A stretch of 52,595 nt of DNA from CAYWNA01 sp964459305 (GTDB taxonomy: Bacteria > Planctomycetota > Planctomycetia > Pirellulales > Pirellulaceae). Below the pieces are notes generated by a model. That model had not been told where the DNA came from and searched no databases. It saw only the letters and a program-made list of their open reading frames with translations. Made by a program: the position numbers and the translations under genes. Of this stretch, positions 42,710 to 52,533 are shown one piece after another (position 1 is the stretch's first letter; every line of letters starts with the position of its first letter). The stretch lies in NCBI GenBank assembly GCA_964459305.1, contig CAYWNA010000073.1, positions 1-52,595 of the forward strand. Direction: 5' to 3'.

Positions 42710-45700
42710 CTACCCTGCGGGTCCGCGTCCCATACAGATGACTTCACCCTGTTCGGTGCATAGGTAGAGTTGATCGTCAGCGATGATCATCCCATCGAAA
42801 ATCGGGGACTCTTTCAGCTTCTGCTTGGCGATGGTCTTGCCGTCCAGGGCGGAGATGGTCCATAGTTCGGTGCCCATGCGGCCTTCGAAGGCGGCCATTG
42901 GGTCTCCGTCTTTCACGATATCCGGTGGGCCGCAGACAACGAGAGTCTGTCCGGCGAGCACCATCGCACTGACGCGGACCGGAAGCCATTGGTGCCACTG
43001 GGGTGGCGCGCCTCGCGAAAAGCCCATGCCTTTGTCTTTGCCCCAGGCACGCGGGTCCAGGGTCGGTTCGTTCTTGTTGTCGTCGGCGATCAGCAGATAG
43101 CCCTTCGTCTGCGGGTCGAGTTTTGGGCTCAGAGTGTAGCGTGACGTGTAAGCCTTCAACGCGTAGGTGTTTTTCGGGCCGATGACCAATATCTGCCCGC
43201 TCTTCGGTGCCAGGTTCGAGTGGTTGAACCCGGTCCATGTCTTGGAGTACATCCAGTAGCTGCGGTTGAAGAACGTGGTGTCCAGGAAACCGCTGGTGGT
43301 GAACAGATGCAGCCCAAGATCGCGTTCGCCGGTGTTCTGATTCTCATCGACCAGGATGGCTGCGAGTTTGTCGTAGGTGCTGCACTTCTCACCGCGCCAC
43401 ATTACGTTGAAGATATCTTCATTCACGTACTCTTTATTGTCCAGATTCATCGAGGGCCGGGCGGTGATCTCTTCCTTGGTGAGATACTTGGCCGGCTGCA
43501 GTTTCAAGTCGGGCGAGAATTTGAACTGATTGAGAAAAATGAATCCACCCTCGGCCACGAGAATGTCCGAGTGCGCACCCTCGATGTGATACGCGGCGAC
43601 GAAGTCGTCGGCGGCCGCGTCCTCGCGCGTGTCGGCATCCGTATCCAACCGCGCGCGATGTTTGACTTCGCCCGTCTTGATGTCTACGGCGTACAGGAAC
43701 AGACCGCCGTCCAGATAGCTGGAACGGCCGGCACAACAGTACGCCAAGTCTCCTTCAACCGCCACGCTGCCATGCAGACGCCAAACGGATTCGAGCTGGC
43801 CTTCGACCGCCATCCAGCGTTGTGCGGGAGCCAGCCTCCTGCGCCAGGCCAACTGGCCATCATCGGCACGTAGACAATAGAGATAGCCGTCCGCGCCGCC
43901 GAAGACGACGAGACCGCGATGGATCGAGGGCGGCGAATCGATCCGTGCATCGGCGGCGAACGTCCAAAGCTGTTTTCCATTTGTCGCATCCAAAGCGTGA
44001 ATGGTGTGTTGGTTCTTGGCCGCCACATAGACACGTCCATCGGCCGCAACGGGCGGAGTCAGTGCTGTATCGAAACTGACTTTCCATTTCCATTCGGGCG
44101 AGCCGGGGATTTGGCTCGCCGAGGCTCCGGTGCGCCGAGCGTCGTGGCGGTAACTGGGCCAATCTTTCGGATTTTCGATTCTCGGTTGCCCATTTTCGAT
44201 TTGCCCGAAGGCGGATCCCTTTTTGAGCGGGCCGACCGCGAATTTCTCGGCTAGCTCGTCCGCGCCCTTGGCGGCGAGAGCATTCAGTCCTCGAAGCATT
44301 GCGCCCGAATAGCAGAAGCAGGAATGGGGCGGTACGTACAGGAAGCCGTTGGCGGGCATGACGCCGTACGTGCACGTGCCTCGCAGCCAATCCTGATTCG
44401 TGTGCGCTTCGTCGTTGAGACTCAAGAACTCCACACCACGAAATTGCGTGATCAGGTGGTTTTCCGTCGCCTTGGCCCGGTAGCACCGCAGGTGGTGGCC
44501 TTGGCTCTGCACGCCGCTGACGTCGACCCGCTTGGTCTGTTTTCCGTCTTTGATCTCGTAGCCAACGATCGTTCCATCCGGGCCGGAGCACCAAATCGTC
44601 CCCTGGGCATAGAATAGGTCGTATTCCCGCATCGAGTTACCCTTGGCACCCGGCGCCTGCCATGCGACCTGCCCGTCGGCAAGAGACAGGGCGACGATTT
44701 CTTTGCGAGACGACAGCACGACTTTTTCGTCGGCCAACAGCAGCATCTTGCCGCCGCCGCGACCGGCGGATGGCTTGTCGGCGTACTCCCAGCGAACATT
44801 TCCGTCATTTCGGTCTCGGCAGACGACGTTCTGCCGGTTGTGGTAGACGACGTCGTTGGGCCCGACAGAAAGGGTCTGCGCAAGGCACCGCTTGTCTTCC
44901 ACGTGCCAAAGAACCTTCTCGCTTGGAATGTCATAGCAAGTGATTTTTGCCACAAACTTATTCCGTTCCAGCTGCTGCCCACTACCGACGAATACCTGAT
45001 CGCCTGAGACGAGGATTTCCTCGGCACCTCTGGTATCGGGGATGTCTCCCAAGGTCTTTCCGCTGGCAGCGTCGAGGATTTGTACGCCGCCGCCGTATTC
45101 GAAGGTTACGTACAGCCTGTCTCTATCGGCCACCAGTCGTCTGGCCACGTTTCCGCCGAAGAAACGCAACGCCCGGTTCCGCCACACGTGGCTTCCCCAC
45201 GTCGTCAGCGGCCGTTGCCACAGCAAGCTCCCATTGAACGCATCCCGCGCGATCAGCATCCACCGCTCGCCCAGCCGCGGGTCCTCCATGCCGGTTACGC
45301 CCTTATCAAAGATGTGGAACATGCGGCCGCGGGCGGTTACCAGAGCGGGGAAGCTGTTATTCACTTCGTGACTGCGACCCCACAAGGATCCGGCCGACCA
45401 CTGCAAACGACGCGGCGGGCCTACCTGGGCGTCTTGCGAGACGGCATTGCCCGTCGCGCTGTGAAGAAAATGCGTCCACTCGTCAATGTCCTCCGGCCAG
45501 GGCTTGCAGAATGAGTCGCGGGTTGATAGTTGAGGGTTGAGGGTGATGGCAACACCATTCGGGGCGAGTACCCTGGCGATTTCCTCTTTCGCCACTTGCC
45601 ACTCGCCACTTGTCACGATCACCATGTTGACGAGATTGTCCACGAAGGGGAGTTTTTCTCCGTCGAAGTGCCTCACCGACACCGGTCCATAGCACCCCCG

Positions 45701-45970
45701 CGATCGGACGAACTTGCGCGCCGCCGCCACTTTCTCTTCGTCGCGGTCCAGTGCCTGAACGACATATTGCCCCTCGGCGTGCAAATCCAAGCACTGCTGA
45801 GGGTCGCCACAACCGAGTTGGACGATGATGCCTCGCTCGAAGCCACCTTCCTGCAGCAACTTTCTGCTATCGAGACGTTCTGCGGCCGCAGGGTGAGAAA
45901 GTACCCCGAGAACTGCAGAAAATGCTGCCACTGTCGTTCCCAAAAAGGAAAACCACCTGCCCGTCATCAT
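42710..45970 (-). CDS. Exported methyltransferase-like domain fused to PQQ-like beta-propeller (paralogue 1)
   Basis: AAGGAGAG before the double ATG at 45970 gives 1086 aa. The hydrophobic segment FLGTTVAAFSAVLGVLSHPAAA is a signal peptide (cleaved near residue 30). Residues about 35-150 have the layout of a class I SAM methyltransferase: IVQLGCGDP (49-57), the acidic end ALDRDEE (73-79), and EEIARVLAPNGVA (129-141). Residues from about 180 on form two sets of PQQ-like propeller blades (MLIARDAFNGSLLWQRPL; IHALDATNGKQLWTF). Between the sets is a repeat-like linker (QIENGQPRIENPKDW). The paralogue at 46414 is divergently transcribed. SAM is not expected outside the cytoplasm, so the methyltransferase domain may have a different role. 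Confidence 0.87.
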   Translation of the reverse strand: MMTGRWFSFLGTTVAAFSAVLGVLSHPAAAERLDSRKLLQEGGFERGIIVQLGCGDPQQCLDLHAEGQYVVQALDRDEEKVAAARKFVRSRGCYGPVSVRHFDGEKLPFVDNLVNMVIVTSGEWQVAKEEIARVLAPNGVAITLNPQLSTRDSFCKPWPEDIDEWTHFLHSATGNAVSQDAQVGPPRRLQWSAGSLWGRSHEVNNSFPALVTARGRMFHIFDKGVTGMEDPRLGERWMLIARDAFNGSLLWQRPLTTWGSHVWRNRALRFFGGNVARRLVADRDRLYVTFEYGGGVQILDAASGKTLGDIPDTRGAEEILVSGDQVFVGSGQQLERNKFVAKITCYDIPSEKVLWHVEDKRCLAQTLSVGPNDVVYHNRQNVVCRDRNDGNVRWEYADKPSAGRGGGKMLLLADEKVVLSSRKEIVALSLADGQVAWQAPGAKGNSMREYDLFYAQGTIWCSGPDGTIVGYEIKDGKQTKRVDVSGVQSQGHHLRCYRAKATENHLITQFRGVEFLSLNDEAHTNQDWLRGTCTYGVMPANGFLYVPPHSCFCYSGAMLRGLNALAAKGADELAEKFAVGPLKKGSAFGQIENGQPRIENPKDWPSYRHDARRTGASASQIPGSPEWKWKVSFDTALTPPVAADGRVYVAAKNQHTIHALDATNGKQLWTFAADARIDSPPSIHRGLVVFGGADGYLYCLRADDGQLAWRRRLAPAQRWMAVEGQLESVWRLHGSVAVEGDLAYCCAGRSSYLDGGLFLYAVDIKTGEVKHRARLDTDADTREDAAADDFVAAYHIEGAHSDILVAEGGFIFLNQFKFSPDLKLQPAKYLTKEEITARPSMNLDNKEYVNEDIFNVMWRGEKCSTYDKLAAILVDENQNTGERDLGLHLFTTSGFLDTTFFNRSYWMYSKTWTGFNHSNLAPKSGQILVIGPKNTYALKAYTSRYTLSPKLDPQTKGYLLIADDNKNEPTLDPRAWGKDKGMGFSRGAPPQWHQWLPVRVSAMVLAGQTLVVCGPPDIVKDGDPMAAFEGRMGTELWTISALDGKTIAKQKLKESPIFDGMIIADDQLYLCTEQGEVICMGRGPAG
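45521..45616. repeat. Simple-sequence repeats within the methyltransferase-like coding region
   Basis: GGTTGATAGTTGAGGGTTGA with following GGGT (45521-45544) and GCCACTTGCCACTCGCCACT with following TGTCAC (45591-45616) are short tandem repeats on the coding strand of paralogue 1, encoding LNPQLST and SGEWQVAK. Paralogue 2 has unrelated residues at these points. Confidence 0.6.
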
Positions 45971-46413
45971 GTCATCTCTCCTTCGTGAGTTATCAGTCCG
46001 GCGTTAACTGCCGTGAGGTTCAATCTTTCACCCTATTTTTGCCGGAGAATCACGTTCGACGCAAGCGGCGGGAGAAAAACGGTATGTCGCTACCCGTAAC
46101 AGGCGGTGTGTTTGCGTAATGGCCAACCGGCGACTATGATTCGTTCGTGAGCGAGCTGGAGGCGTGCACTTGCGTTTCACGTCCAGTCCGACACCGCCGC
46201 GATTGGCTGCATCCAGCCGTTCAAGTTTTGTTTGGTCAGCCGTGGGATAGGCTTCCAGCCTGTCAGATTTAGTGAACCTTCAGCCGACTTGCCAAACATG
46301 TTGTGCAAGCAAGACAGGCTGGAAGCCTATCCCACGAGAAAATTGAACGGTATTGGGGTTAATCGAAAACGCGCACAGAATTGTCAACAGACCTGAATGG
46401 GACTACCCAAATC
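45971..46413. other. Divergent intergenic region between propeller paralogues
   Basis: This 443-base region should hold both promoters of the two paralogues. Its middle is occupied by the perfect palindromic repeat at 46241-46336. No further gene is seen. Confidence 0.6.
46241..46336. repeat. Perfect 24-base inverted repeat (GGGATAGGCTTCCAGCC family), copy 1
   Basis: The arm containing GTGGGATAGGCTTCCAGCC occupies 46241-46264 and is matched exactly in inverted form at 46313-46336, with a 48-base spacer. The same arms recur at 52534-52595 with a different spacer. Confidence 0.92.
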
Positions 46414-49400
46414 ATGAAACGACCCACGATGAAAACGGCTTCCTTCTCCTTGATCATTGCACTTGCACTGTCATTCGCGTTTCATGTTAGGGCCGCGGAA
46501 CAAGAATCTTCGACGGTGGAAGACCAGGCCCATCAGATCTTGGAGGCCACCGAAATCAACGGCGGTTTCGTCGTCCATGTCGGTTGTGGCGATGGCAAGT
46601 TGACGGCAGCGTTTCGAGCGGGCGACCAGTATCTCGTCCACGGCCTCGATCGTGACGAGTCCGACGTACGCGCCGCGCGCGAACACGTTCAGTCTCTCGG
46701 CCTGTATGGCAAAGTCTCCATCGAGCAGTTCAATGGAACGCGTTTGCCCCACACGGAAAACCTCGTCAATCTGGTCGTTTCTGACAACCTTGGTGACGTT
46801 TCGATGGCCGAAGTTCTGCGTGTGCTGGCGCCGGGCGGCGTGGCCTACATCAAAGGGGGCGACGACTGGAAGAAAACGGTCAAGTCGCGACCCGCGGAGA
46901 TCGACGAGTGGACGCATTACTTGCGTGACGCGTCGAACAACGCGGTGTCGAAGGACACGATCGTCGGTCCTCCGCATCACGTTCAGTGGATCGGGGGACC
47001 GAAGTGGGCTCGCGGTCACGAACAACTGGCGAGCGTCAGCGCCGTCGTCTCGTCGGCAGGACGCGTTTTCTACATTGTGGACGAAGCTCCGCCGGCTTCC
47101 ATAACGCTGCCCTCCATGTGGACACTCATGGCCCGCGACGCTTTCAATGGAGTGCTTCTGTGGAAGCGACCGATGGGGGATTGGGAGTATCGACTACGGC
47201 CGTTCCGCTCCGGGCCACCGCAGCTATCGCGAAGACTGGTCGCGGTGGACGATCGAGTGTACGTGACGCTGGGCTACGGCACGCCGCTCACGGTGCTGGA
47301 CGCGGCCACTGGCGAGATTGCGAAGGAATACGGTGGAACAGAAGGTACCGAGGAGATCGTGTATCATGAAGGAACGCTCTTTTTGGTTGTCGGCGACGTG
47401 GACGATCAGCGTTCCATGGACGAAGCGGTACGTCGCGGAGAGCCGCTCCCGCCCGTGGATCGGCGCATCATGGCAATCAATGCGGATACTGGTCAGATCC
47501 TGTGGAACAAGGCAGATGTGGATACTGCCGAGGTTTTTGCAATTTCCTTGGTCATCAGCGATGGGCGCGCGTTCTTCCAAAGCAAGGGCGAGGTAATCTG
47601 CCTGAACGCGGATTCCGGCCAAGAGATTTGGCGGGCCGCGCGGTCTGCCAGTCTGAAGCGGCCTGCGTGGTCGGTGCCCACGCTGGTCGTGTATGGCGAT
47701 GTGCTGATTTCAGCCGACCGTCAAGCGCCACCCGAACCCGGTGAGGGTCCGAGGCCGCGAAATGTGCAATGGGACTACAGCTTTGGGGGCGGCAATGCAC
47801 CGCCGGGTGACATGATCGCCTTCTCCGTGAAAACGGGCGAACGGTTGTGGAGTTGTCCGTGCCGCGAGGGCTACAACGGGCCGGTGGATGTTCTGGTGGC
47901 GGACGGACTGCTGTGGTCGGGGAATCTGGTCGGCGCGCGGGATCCTGGCATAACCGTCGCACGCGATCCGGCCACGGGCGAGGTGAAACGCGAGCGACCG
48001 GATGACCACGAGTTCTTCATGCCCGGCATGAGCCACCACCGATGCTACCGAAATAAGGCGACCGAGCGTTTCATTCTGCTCGGTCGCTCTGGCGTCGAGT
48101 TTGTTGACGTCGCGACGGGCAAGGCATGCGCCAATCACTGGATTCGGGGAGCGTGCCAATACGGCGTGATGCCAGCGAACGGATTGCTGTACGTACCCCA
48201 ACACACGTGCGCGTGTTACATCAAGACGAAGCTGAACAGCTTCAACGCATTGGCACCGAAGAGAAAGCCGAGTGCGGAGAGCGAAGAGCAGAGAGCAGAG
48301 GATCGCCTGGAACGCGGGCCGGCATACGACGAGGCTATCTCTCAACCCTCAACCCTCGACCCTCAACCTTCTGATACTTGGCCCACGTACCGTCACGACA
48401 TCGCTCGCAGCGGCACGACTGAGAGCGCCGTTCCGGCACCGCTGAAGAGCGTTTGGCAAACCAAGGTGGGCGACAAGCTAAGCAGTGTGGTCGTTGCCGA
48501 TGGCAGAGTGTTCGTCGCCGACGTTGACGCGCACAGCGTGCATGCCCTGGACGTCGAACACGGGCGGCCGATCTGGAGCTACACCACAGGTGGTCGCGTG
48601 GACAGTCCGCCGACCGTCTTCCAGGGCTTGGTTCTGTTCGGCAGTGCAGACGGATGGGTCTATTGTTTGCGAGGTTCGGACGGAGCGCTGGTTTGGCGTT
48701 TTCGGGCCGCACCGGAGGAGCGGCGTGTTGTTATCTACGGTGGACTTGAATCGGCCTGGCCGGTCAGCGGCAGTGTGCTTGTACAGGAGGGTGTTGCCTA
48801 CTTCGCATCCGGCCGATCCAGTTTTCTTGACGGCGGCATCTATCTGTACGGGCTGGACGCCACAACCGGCCAGCAGCAGTACGAGTTTTGCGTTTCCGGG
48901 CGAGATCCGGAAACCGGCGAGCAGCCCAAGTCAGCTATCAAGGGGTTCGACATGCCCGGCGGGCTTCCGGACGTCCTGTCCGGCGACGGCACGTTTCTCT
49001 ATATGCGCGACCTGAAGTTCGACCGTCAGTGTGTTCAGCAGGCCGAAGGTGGACTGCACATGTTCAGCCCAACGGGGTACCTTGACGATTCGTGGTGGCA
49101 CCGGTCGTACTGGATCTACGGTTCGCGATTCGTCGCCGGCTGGGGCGGTTGGTGGCAGGTCGGCAATCAAGTGCCCGCCGGACGACTGCTGGTCTTCGAC
49201 GATTCGTCGATCTATGGGTTCGGTCGGAATTTCTATCCCGGCGGCAACGCCGGCCAATGGAACAAGGGCGAGTATTATCACGTGTTTGCGACCTCGAAGG
49301 AGCAAGCGACCGTGAAGCGTCCTCTGACAGGTAAGCGACGTGGCCGTCCGCCGGGCGACCGAACGCTGGTCGAGTTCCTGTGGTCGGAACGAGCTGAGAT

Positions 49401-49653
49401 CGATGGCCGAGCACTGGTCCTGGCCGGCAAGACGCTTTTCTTGGCTGGGCCGCTTGGCGAGACCCACCGCTCGACCGATGCGTTCGAGGGACGCGAGGGC
49501 ATCCGTCTACAGGCCATTTCCACCGAAGACGGCAGCAAGCTGGCCGAGTACGAATTGGATAGCCTACCCGTGTTCGACGGGATGGCAGCAGCTGGCGGGC
49601 GTCTGTTTCTGGTCACCAAGGATGGCAAAGTTCGGTGCTTTGGCGGCAAGTAG
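46414..49653 (+). CDS. Exported methyltransferase-like domain fused to PQQ-like beta-propeller (paralogue 2)
   Basis: Starting at ATG 46414 the protein has 1079 aa; a TTG at 46381 is also in frame, but the ATG places the signal peptide (TASFSLIIALALSFAFHVRA, cleaved near residue 28) at the N-terminus. The methyltransferase-like domain has VVHVGCGDGKL (53-63), HGLDRDESDV (77-86) and EVLRVLAPGGVAYI (133-146). The propeller has PQQ-like blades such as MARDAFNGVLLWKRPM, TGQILWNKADVD and VHALDVEHGRPIWSY. Colinear with paralogue 1 throughout (RDAFNG.LLW, CYRNKATE, QYGVMPANGLLYVP, TYRHDIARSG). The linker before the second propeller is expanded by simple repeats (48268-48369). Function unknown. Confidence 0.87.
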   Translation: MKRPTMKTASFSLIIALALSFAFHVRAAEQESSTVEDQAHQILEATEINGGFVVHVGCGDGKLTAAFRAGDQYLVHGLDRDESDVRAAREHVQSLGLYGKVSIEQFNGTRLPHTENLVNLVVSDNLGDVSMAEVLRVLAPGGVAYIKGGDDWKKTVKSRPAEIDEWTHYLRDASNNAVSKDTIVGPPHHVQWIGGPKWARGHEQLASVSAVVSSAGRVFYIVDEAPPASITLPSMWTLMARDAFNGVLLWKRPMGDWEYRLRPFRSGPPQLSRRLVAVDDRVYVTLGYGTPLTVLDAATGEIAKEYGGTEGTEEIVYHEGTLFLVVGDVDDQRSMDEAVRRGEPLPPVDRRIMAINADTGQILWNKADVDTAEVFAISLVISDGRAFFQSKGEVICLNADSGQEIWRAARSASLKRPAWSVPTLVVYGDVLISADRQAPPEPGEGPRPRNVQWDYSFGGGNAPPGDMIAFSVKTGERLWSCPCREGYNGPVDVLVADGLLWSGNLVGARDPGITVARDPATGEVKRERPDDHEFFMPGMSHHRCYRNKATERFILLGRSGVEFVDVATGKACANHWIRGACQYGVMPANGLLYVPQHTCACYIKTKLNSFNALAPKRKPSAESEEQRAEDRLERGPAYDEAISQPSTLDPQPSDTWPTYRHDIARSGTTESAVPAPLKSVWQTKVGDKLSSVVVADGRVFVADVDAHSVHALDVEHGRPIWSYTTGGRVDSPPTVFQGLVLFGSADGWVYCLRGSDGALVWRFRAAPEERRVVIYGGLESAWPVSGSVLVQEGVAYFASGRSSFLDGGIYLYGLDATTGQQQYEFCVSGRDPETGEQPKSAIKGFDMPGGLPDVLSGDGTFLYMRDLKFDRQCVQQAEGGLHMFSPTGYLDDSWWHRSYWIYGSRFVAGWGGWWQVGNQVPAGRLLVFDDSSIYGFGRNFYPGGNAGQWNKGEYYHVFATSKEQATVKRPLTGKRRGRPPGDRTLVEFLWSERAEIDGRALVLAGKTLFLAGPLGETHRSTDAFEGREGIRLQAISTEDGSKLAEYELDSLPVFDGMAAAGGRLFLVTKDGKVRCFGGK
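48268..48369. repeat. Simple-sequence repeats in the propeller linker
   Basis: GAGAGCGAAGAGCAGAGAGC (around 48277-48296) and CTCAACCCTCAACCCTCGAC with CCTCAACC (48341-48368) are purine- and CAACCCT-type tandem repeats, in frame, encoding an acidic stretch (SEEQRAED) and ISQPSTLDPQPSD. Confidence 0.65.
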
Positions 49654-49695
49654 GGCTTGCCCTGGCGACTGCCGCGGGAATGTGGGGAGCGTGCG

Positions 49696-49721
49696 GTTTC
49701 CCAAGCCGGAGCTTGGGAAAC
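49696..49721. repeat. Short perfect hairpin between convergent genes
   Basis: GTTTCCCAAGC (49696-49706), a CGGA loop and GCTTGGGAAAC (49711-49721) form an 11-bp perfect stem in the 112-base gap between two convergent genes. It could stop transcription from both sides, though no T run follows; it may equally be a small dispersed repeat. Confidence 0.65.
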
Positions 49722-49765
49722 AGGCGGATTGGTCCCCGTCATCGACGATGGTGACGTTGCGCGGG

Positions 49766-52438
49766 CTACCGTTCCCATGGAGCGACCGGCGATTCGGCGC
49801 CGGCGACCTGGGATACTTGTAGGCCGCTGGCTTGGGATGTGTAGAAGATTCGGCCGTTCGATACGGTGCTGCCGACGCACTCTCGCGAATCGATGCAGGG
49901 ACCAGTCGATACCATGCGGTTTTCGTCGGACAGGTCGATCATGTCCATGTTCGCTCCGAGCACGTACGGGCCGGAACACGCAAAGCGAGTGCAGGCGTAG
50001 CGGAAGTTGAATCGCGAGACGATTTTGCCCGTCTCACGATCGAACACGTGGCCATCACGGCCCGATGCGTTCGAGAAAATGTAGTCCTTACCGAGCATGA
50101 TCGCGTTTACGGCCGAGCGTACCGGCTCGGACTGCCAGATCAGTGAACCGTTCTTGGCGTCCAGGCAGAAGACGTAGCGATCGTCCGTGCTTTCGTCGGG
50201 CCGATTGTACCCACCTACGTAGAGACGGCCGTCTTTGCCGGAGATCGTGCAGCCGGCAGTAACGCTGTGTTTGGTGGTGAGCCACAGTACGTCGCCGGTC
50301 TTTGGATCGAGGGATGCCGTGATCCCATTCGGGCCGCTGGGTAAACCGCGGCGTTTTCGCTGGTCTGCCGAGTAGCCGAAAAACGTCGAGTAATACAGGC
50401 GGCCGTCCATCAGGCACAAACCGCAATCGTTGCCGCCGGTGCCGTGCTCGGACAAATCTCTCTGCCAGACCAGCTTGCCCGTGTCGATATCCCACGCCCA
50501 GATCAATGGCTTGTTGTCTTTGGGATAGTATGGGTTGTTGTGCGTGTAGATCCAGCTCATCACCTCTTCGCCGGATGGCGATTCGACTGGTTGTCCCTTC
50601 ATCACAAATGCCTTGTCCGTGCCTTGCGGCGCGTACTGGCCGGACCCGGAGGCATAGATGGCCAGGTTCTCGTAAATGATCGGAGGGCCCTGGCGGCTCC
50701 AACTTGGCGAGCCGGTGAACGGGGCTTCCCACAACAGGTCGCCGGTCGCCGCGTCCAGACATCGCAGACGCGACTTGAGCATGCCGGCTTGCGGAAGCAG
50801 TAGGCGTTCTTTGCCATCGCGCCGGTAGTAGATTGGCGATGTGAAGGACAGATGGACGCCGGGCCAGTATCGCCGCCACAGTAACCGGCCGGTATCCTGC
50901 TCGACGGCAAAGATCTGGCCTTCGGCCGTATGCGTGTACATCCGGCCGCCGCCGCAAACGGGAAGATGCTTGAAAGTGCCCTTGTACCGGCGAATCCACT
51001 TGATGCGCACCGGTGGCTTGATCCCCTGTTCGTTGGAGTTCGTGTTTTGCAGATCGCCGTAGTTCGTAAACCAGTCGAATTTGGGATCGGCGTATTGGCC
51101 GGCTAGCGGACTGCGGATTTCCTTCAGCCTAAGATCGTCCGTAGGATGTGAAGCGTTGCCGTCCGGACCCAAGACGTACAGATAGCCGTCTTCGCAGCCG
51201 AAGTAAATGCGGCCGTCACAGACGGCGACGGGAGCGGAAATGGCATCGCCAAAGGCCGTTTTGAACGACCAGACCTCGCCTTCGCCAGCGAGCGGCACGA
51301 CGTAAAGGCTGCCGTCCAAGCCACCGTACACGCCGTGATTTCGAAGCAATATCGGCGCCGCGATCGAAGGATAGCCGCCCAGATACTTCGCTTCCTCTCG
51401 ATCGGGCAGATGCTGACAGAAGCCGAGTCCTTCTTCAGGGCGGCAGCGGTAGACGTCCTTGCCTCGGATACTGACCGAACAGAAACCTAGCAGCCCAGGC
51501 AGATTGATCGCCGTCTGAGTGCCGGGCACAAAGCTCGCCTCGATTTCATCGTTGTCTTTCAGTTTGAGAATCTCGACTCGGCCCGCGTTATCGCGCCGGT
51601 GCCATTGGACATACACTTCGCCATCCGGGCCGATGCTCTGGCCGAACGCGGCTGCGTACTCCTTTCCCGCGTTGCTGGGGATCTCCGCCACGGCGCGTAG
51701 CTTGGTATCGGTCCCCGTGTCCTCCAGGAAGACGGTCCTGCCACCCGCGGGGACGACCACGATGTTATCGTACGCGCCGATGTTGCGCGAACAGCAAAAA
51801 TGATCGCGCCACGTGACACGACCGTCCTTGAACCGCAACCACTCCTCACCGCTCCAACGATTGCCCGTGAATCCCATCACCTCCTTCACGAAATCCCACG
51901 TCCAACACACTTCACCATCCGGTTCTACGGCATAAACGCGTGCCCCGAGCGTAGCGAAGTAAACTCGCCCGCCTGCAGAGACTGGAGCGCTGTAGATCGG
52001 TCCGCCGCAGCGGATCTCTTTCACGAGCTTGCCGTCGCGGAGATTCAGTACGTAGTACGAACCAGCCGCCGTGCCAAAGTGCAAATAGCCGCCGACGATG
52101 GCGGGCGACGACACGTTGTTGCAGTTCGTCTCGCCGCCGCGGGAAGCGAACGTCCAGGCGATATCGAGCGTCTTGGCGTCGATCGCATAGGCCGTCCCCG
52201 ATCCGTCCACGACGTAGATTCGCCCATCGGCTATTGCGGGAGCGGTGGAGATAGAATCGCTTAGCGGAACAGTCCCCACCAGGCCAAGGGGCGTACGCAC
52301 GCTTCGATCCGACACATCGCCTGAATGGCGCTGGTCGAACTTAAACTGAAGCCAATCCTCGGCGACCGCTTGGCTGGCGATTAATGTCGCGGCAACAAGG
52401 GCGGCCACGCATACGCCAAATGTTCGTGTGCTAATCAT
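49766..52438 (-). CDS. Exported PQQ-like beta-propeller protein
   Basis: From ATG 52438 (AAGGGAT about 10 bases upstream) the protein has 890 aa, with the signal peptide GVCVAALVAATLIASQAVA cleaved before EDWLQF. It opens with DWLQFKFDQRHSGDV, the usual first strand of PQQ-like (pyrrolo-quinoline quinone repeat) proteins. Blades are clear throughout: IADGRIYVVDGSGTAYAIDA, GGRVYFATLGARVYAVEPDG, and DIDTGKLVWQRDLSEHG. Unlike the two neighbours it has no methyltransferase-like domain. I see no quinoprotein dehydrogenase catalytic residues or haem motif, so it is more likely a binding or scaffold protein. It converges on paralogue 2. Confidence 0.87.
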   Translation of the reverse strand: MISTRTFGVCVAALVAATLIASQAVAEDWLQFKFDQRHSGDVSDRSVRTPLGLVGTVPLSDSISTAPAIADGRIYVVDGSGTAYAIDAKTLDIAWTFASRGGETNCNNVSSPAIVGGYLHFGTAAGSYYVLNLRDGKLVKEIRCGGPIYSAPVSAGGRVYFATLGARVYAVEPDGEVCWTWDFVKEVMGFTGNRWSGEEWLRFKDGRVTWRDHFCCSRNIGAYDNIVVVPAGGRTVFLEDTGTDTKLRAVAEIPSNAGKEYAAAFGQSIGPDGEVYVQWHRRDNAGRVEILKLKDNDEIEASFVPGTQTAINLPGLLGFCSVSIRGKDVYRCRPEEGLGFCQHLPDREEAKYLGGYPSIAAPILLRNHGVYGGLDGSLYVVPLAGEGEVWSFKTAFGDAISAPVAVCDGRIYFGCEDGYLYVLGPDGNASHPTDDLRLKEIRSPLAGQYADPKFDWFTNYGDLQNTNSNEQGIKPPVRIKWIRRYKGTFKHLPVCGGGRMYTHTAEGQIFAVEQDTGRLLWRRYWPGVHLSFTSPIYYRRDGKERLLLPQAGMLKSRLRCLDAATGDLLWEAPFTGSPSWSRQGPPIIYENLAIYASGSGQYAPQGTDKAFVMKGQPVESPSGEEVMSWIYTHNNPYYPKDNKPLIWAWDIDTGKLVWQRDLSEHGTGGNDCGLCLMDGRLYYSTFFGYSADQRKRRGLPSGPNGITASLDPKTGDVLWLTTKHSVTAGCTISGKDGRLYVGGYNRPDESTDDRYVFCLDAKNGSLIWQSEPVRSAVNAIMLGKDYIFSNASGRDGHVFDRETGKIVSRFNFRYACTRFACSGPYVLGANMDMIDLSDENRMVSTGPCIDSRECVGSTVSNGRIFYTSQASGLQVSQVAGAESPVAPWER

Positions 52439-52533
52439 AGTTGATAATCCCTTTTGAGCTCGCAAATCTGGAGTTCGGCGGGCAAAAGTCTCACCATACA
52501 CTGATGCCCACCATCGATATGCCCGGCAAAAGT

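Noticed and set aside
42710..52438. Quinoprotein alcohol dehydrogenases
   Set aside because: The three propeller proteins have PQQ-like repeats but I see no catalytic Asp/disulfide motif of quinoprotein dehydrogenases and no haem domain, so only the fold is claimed.
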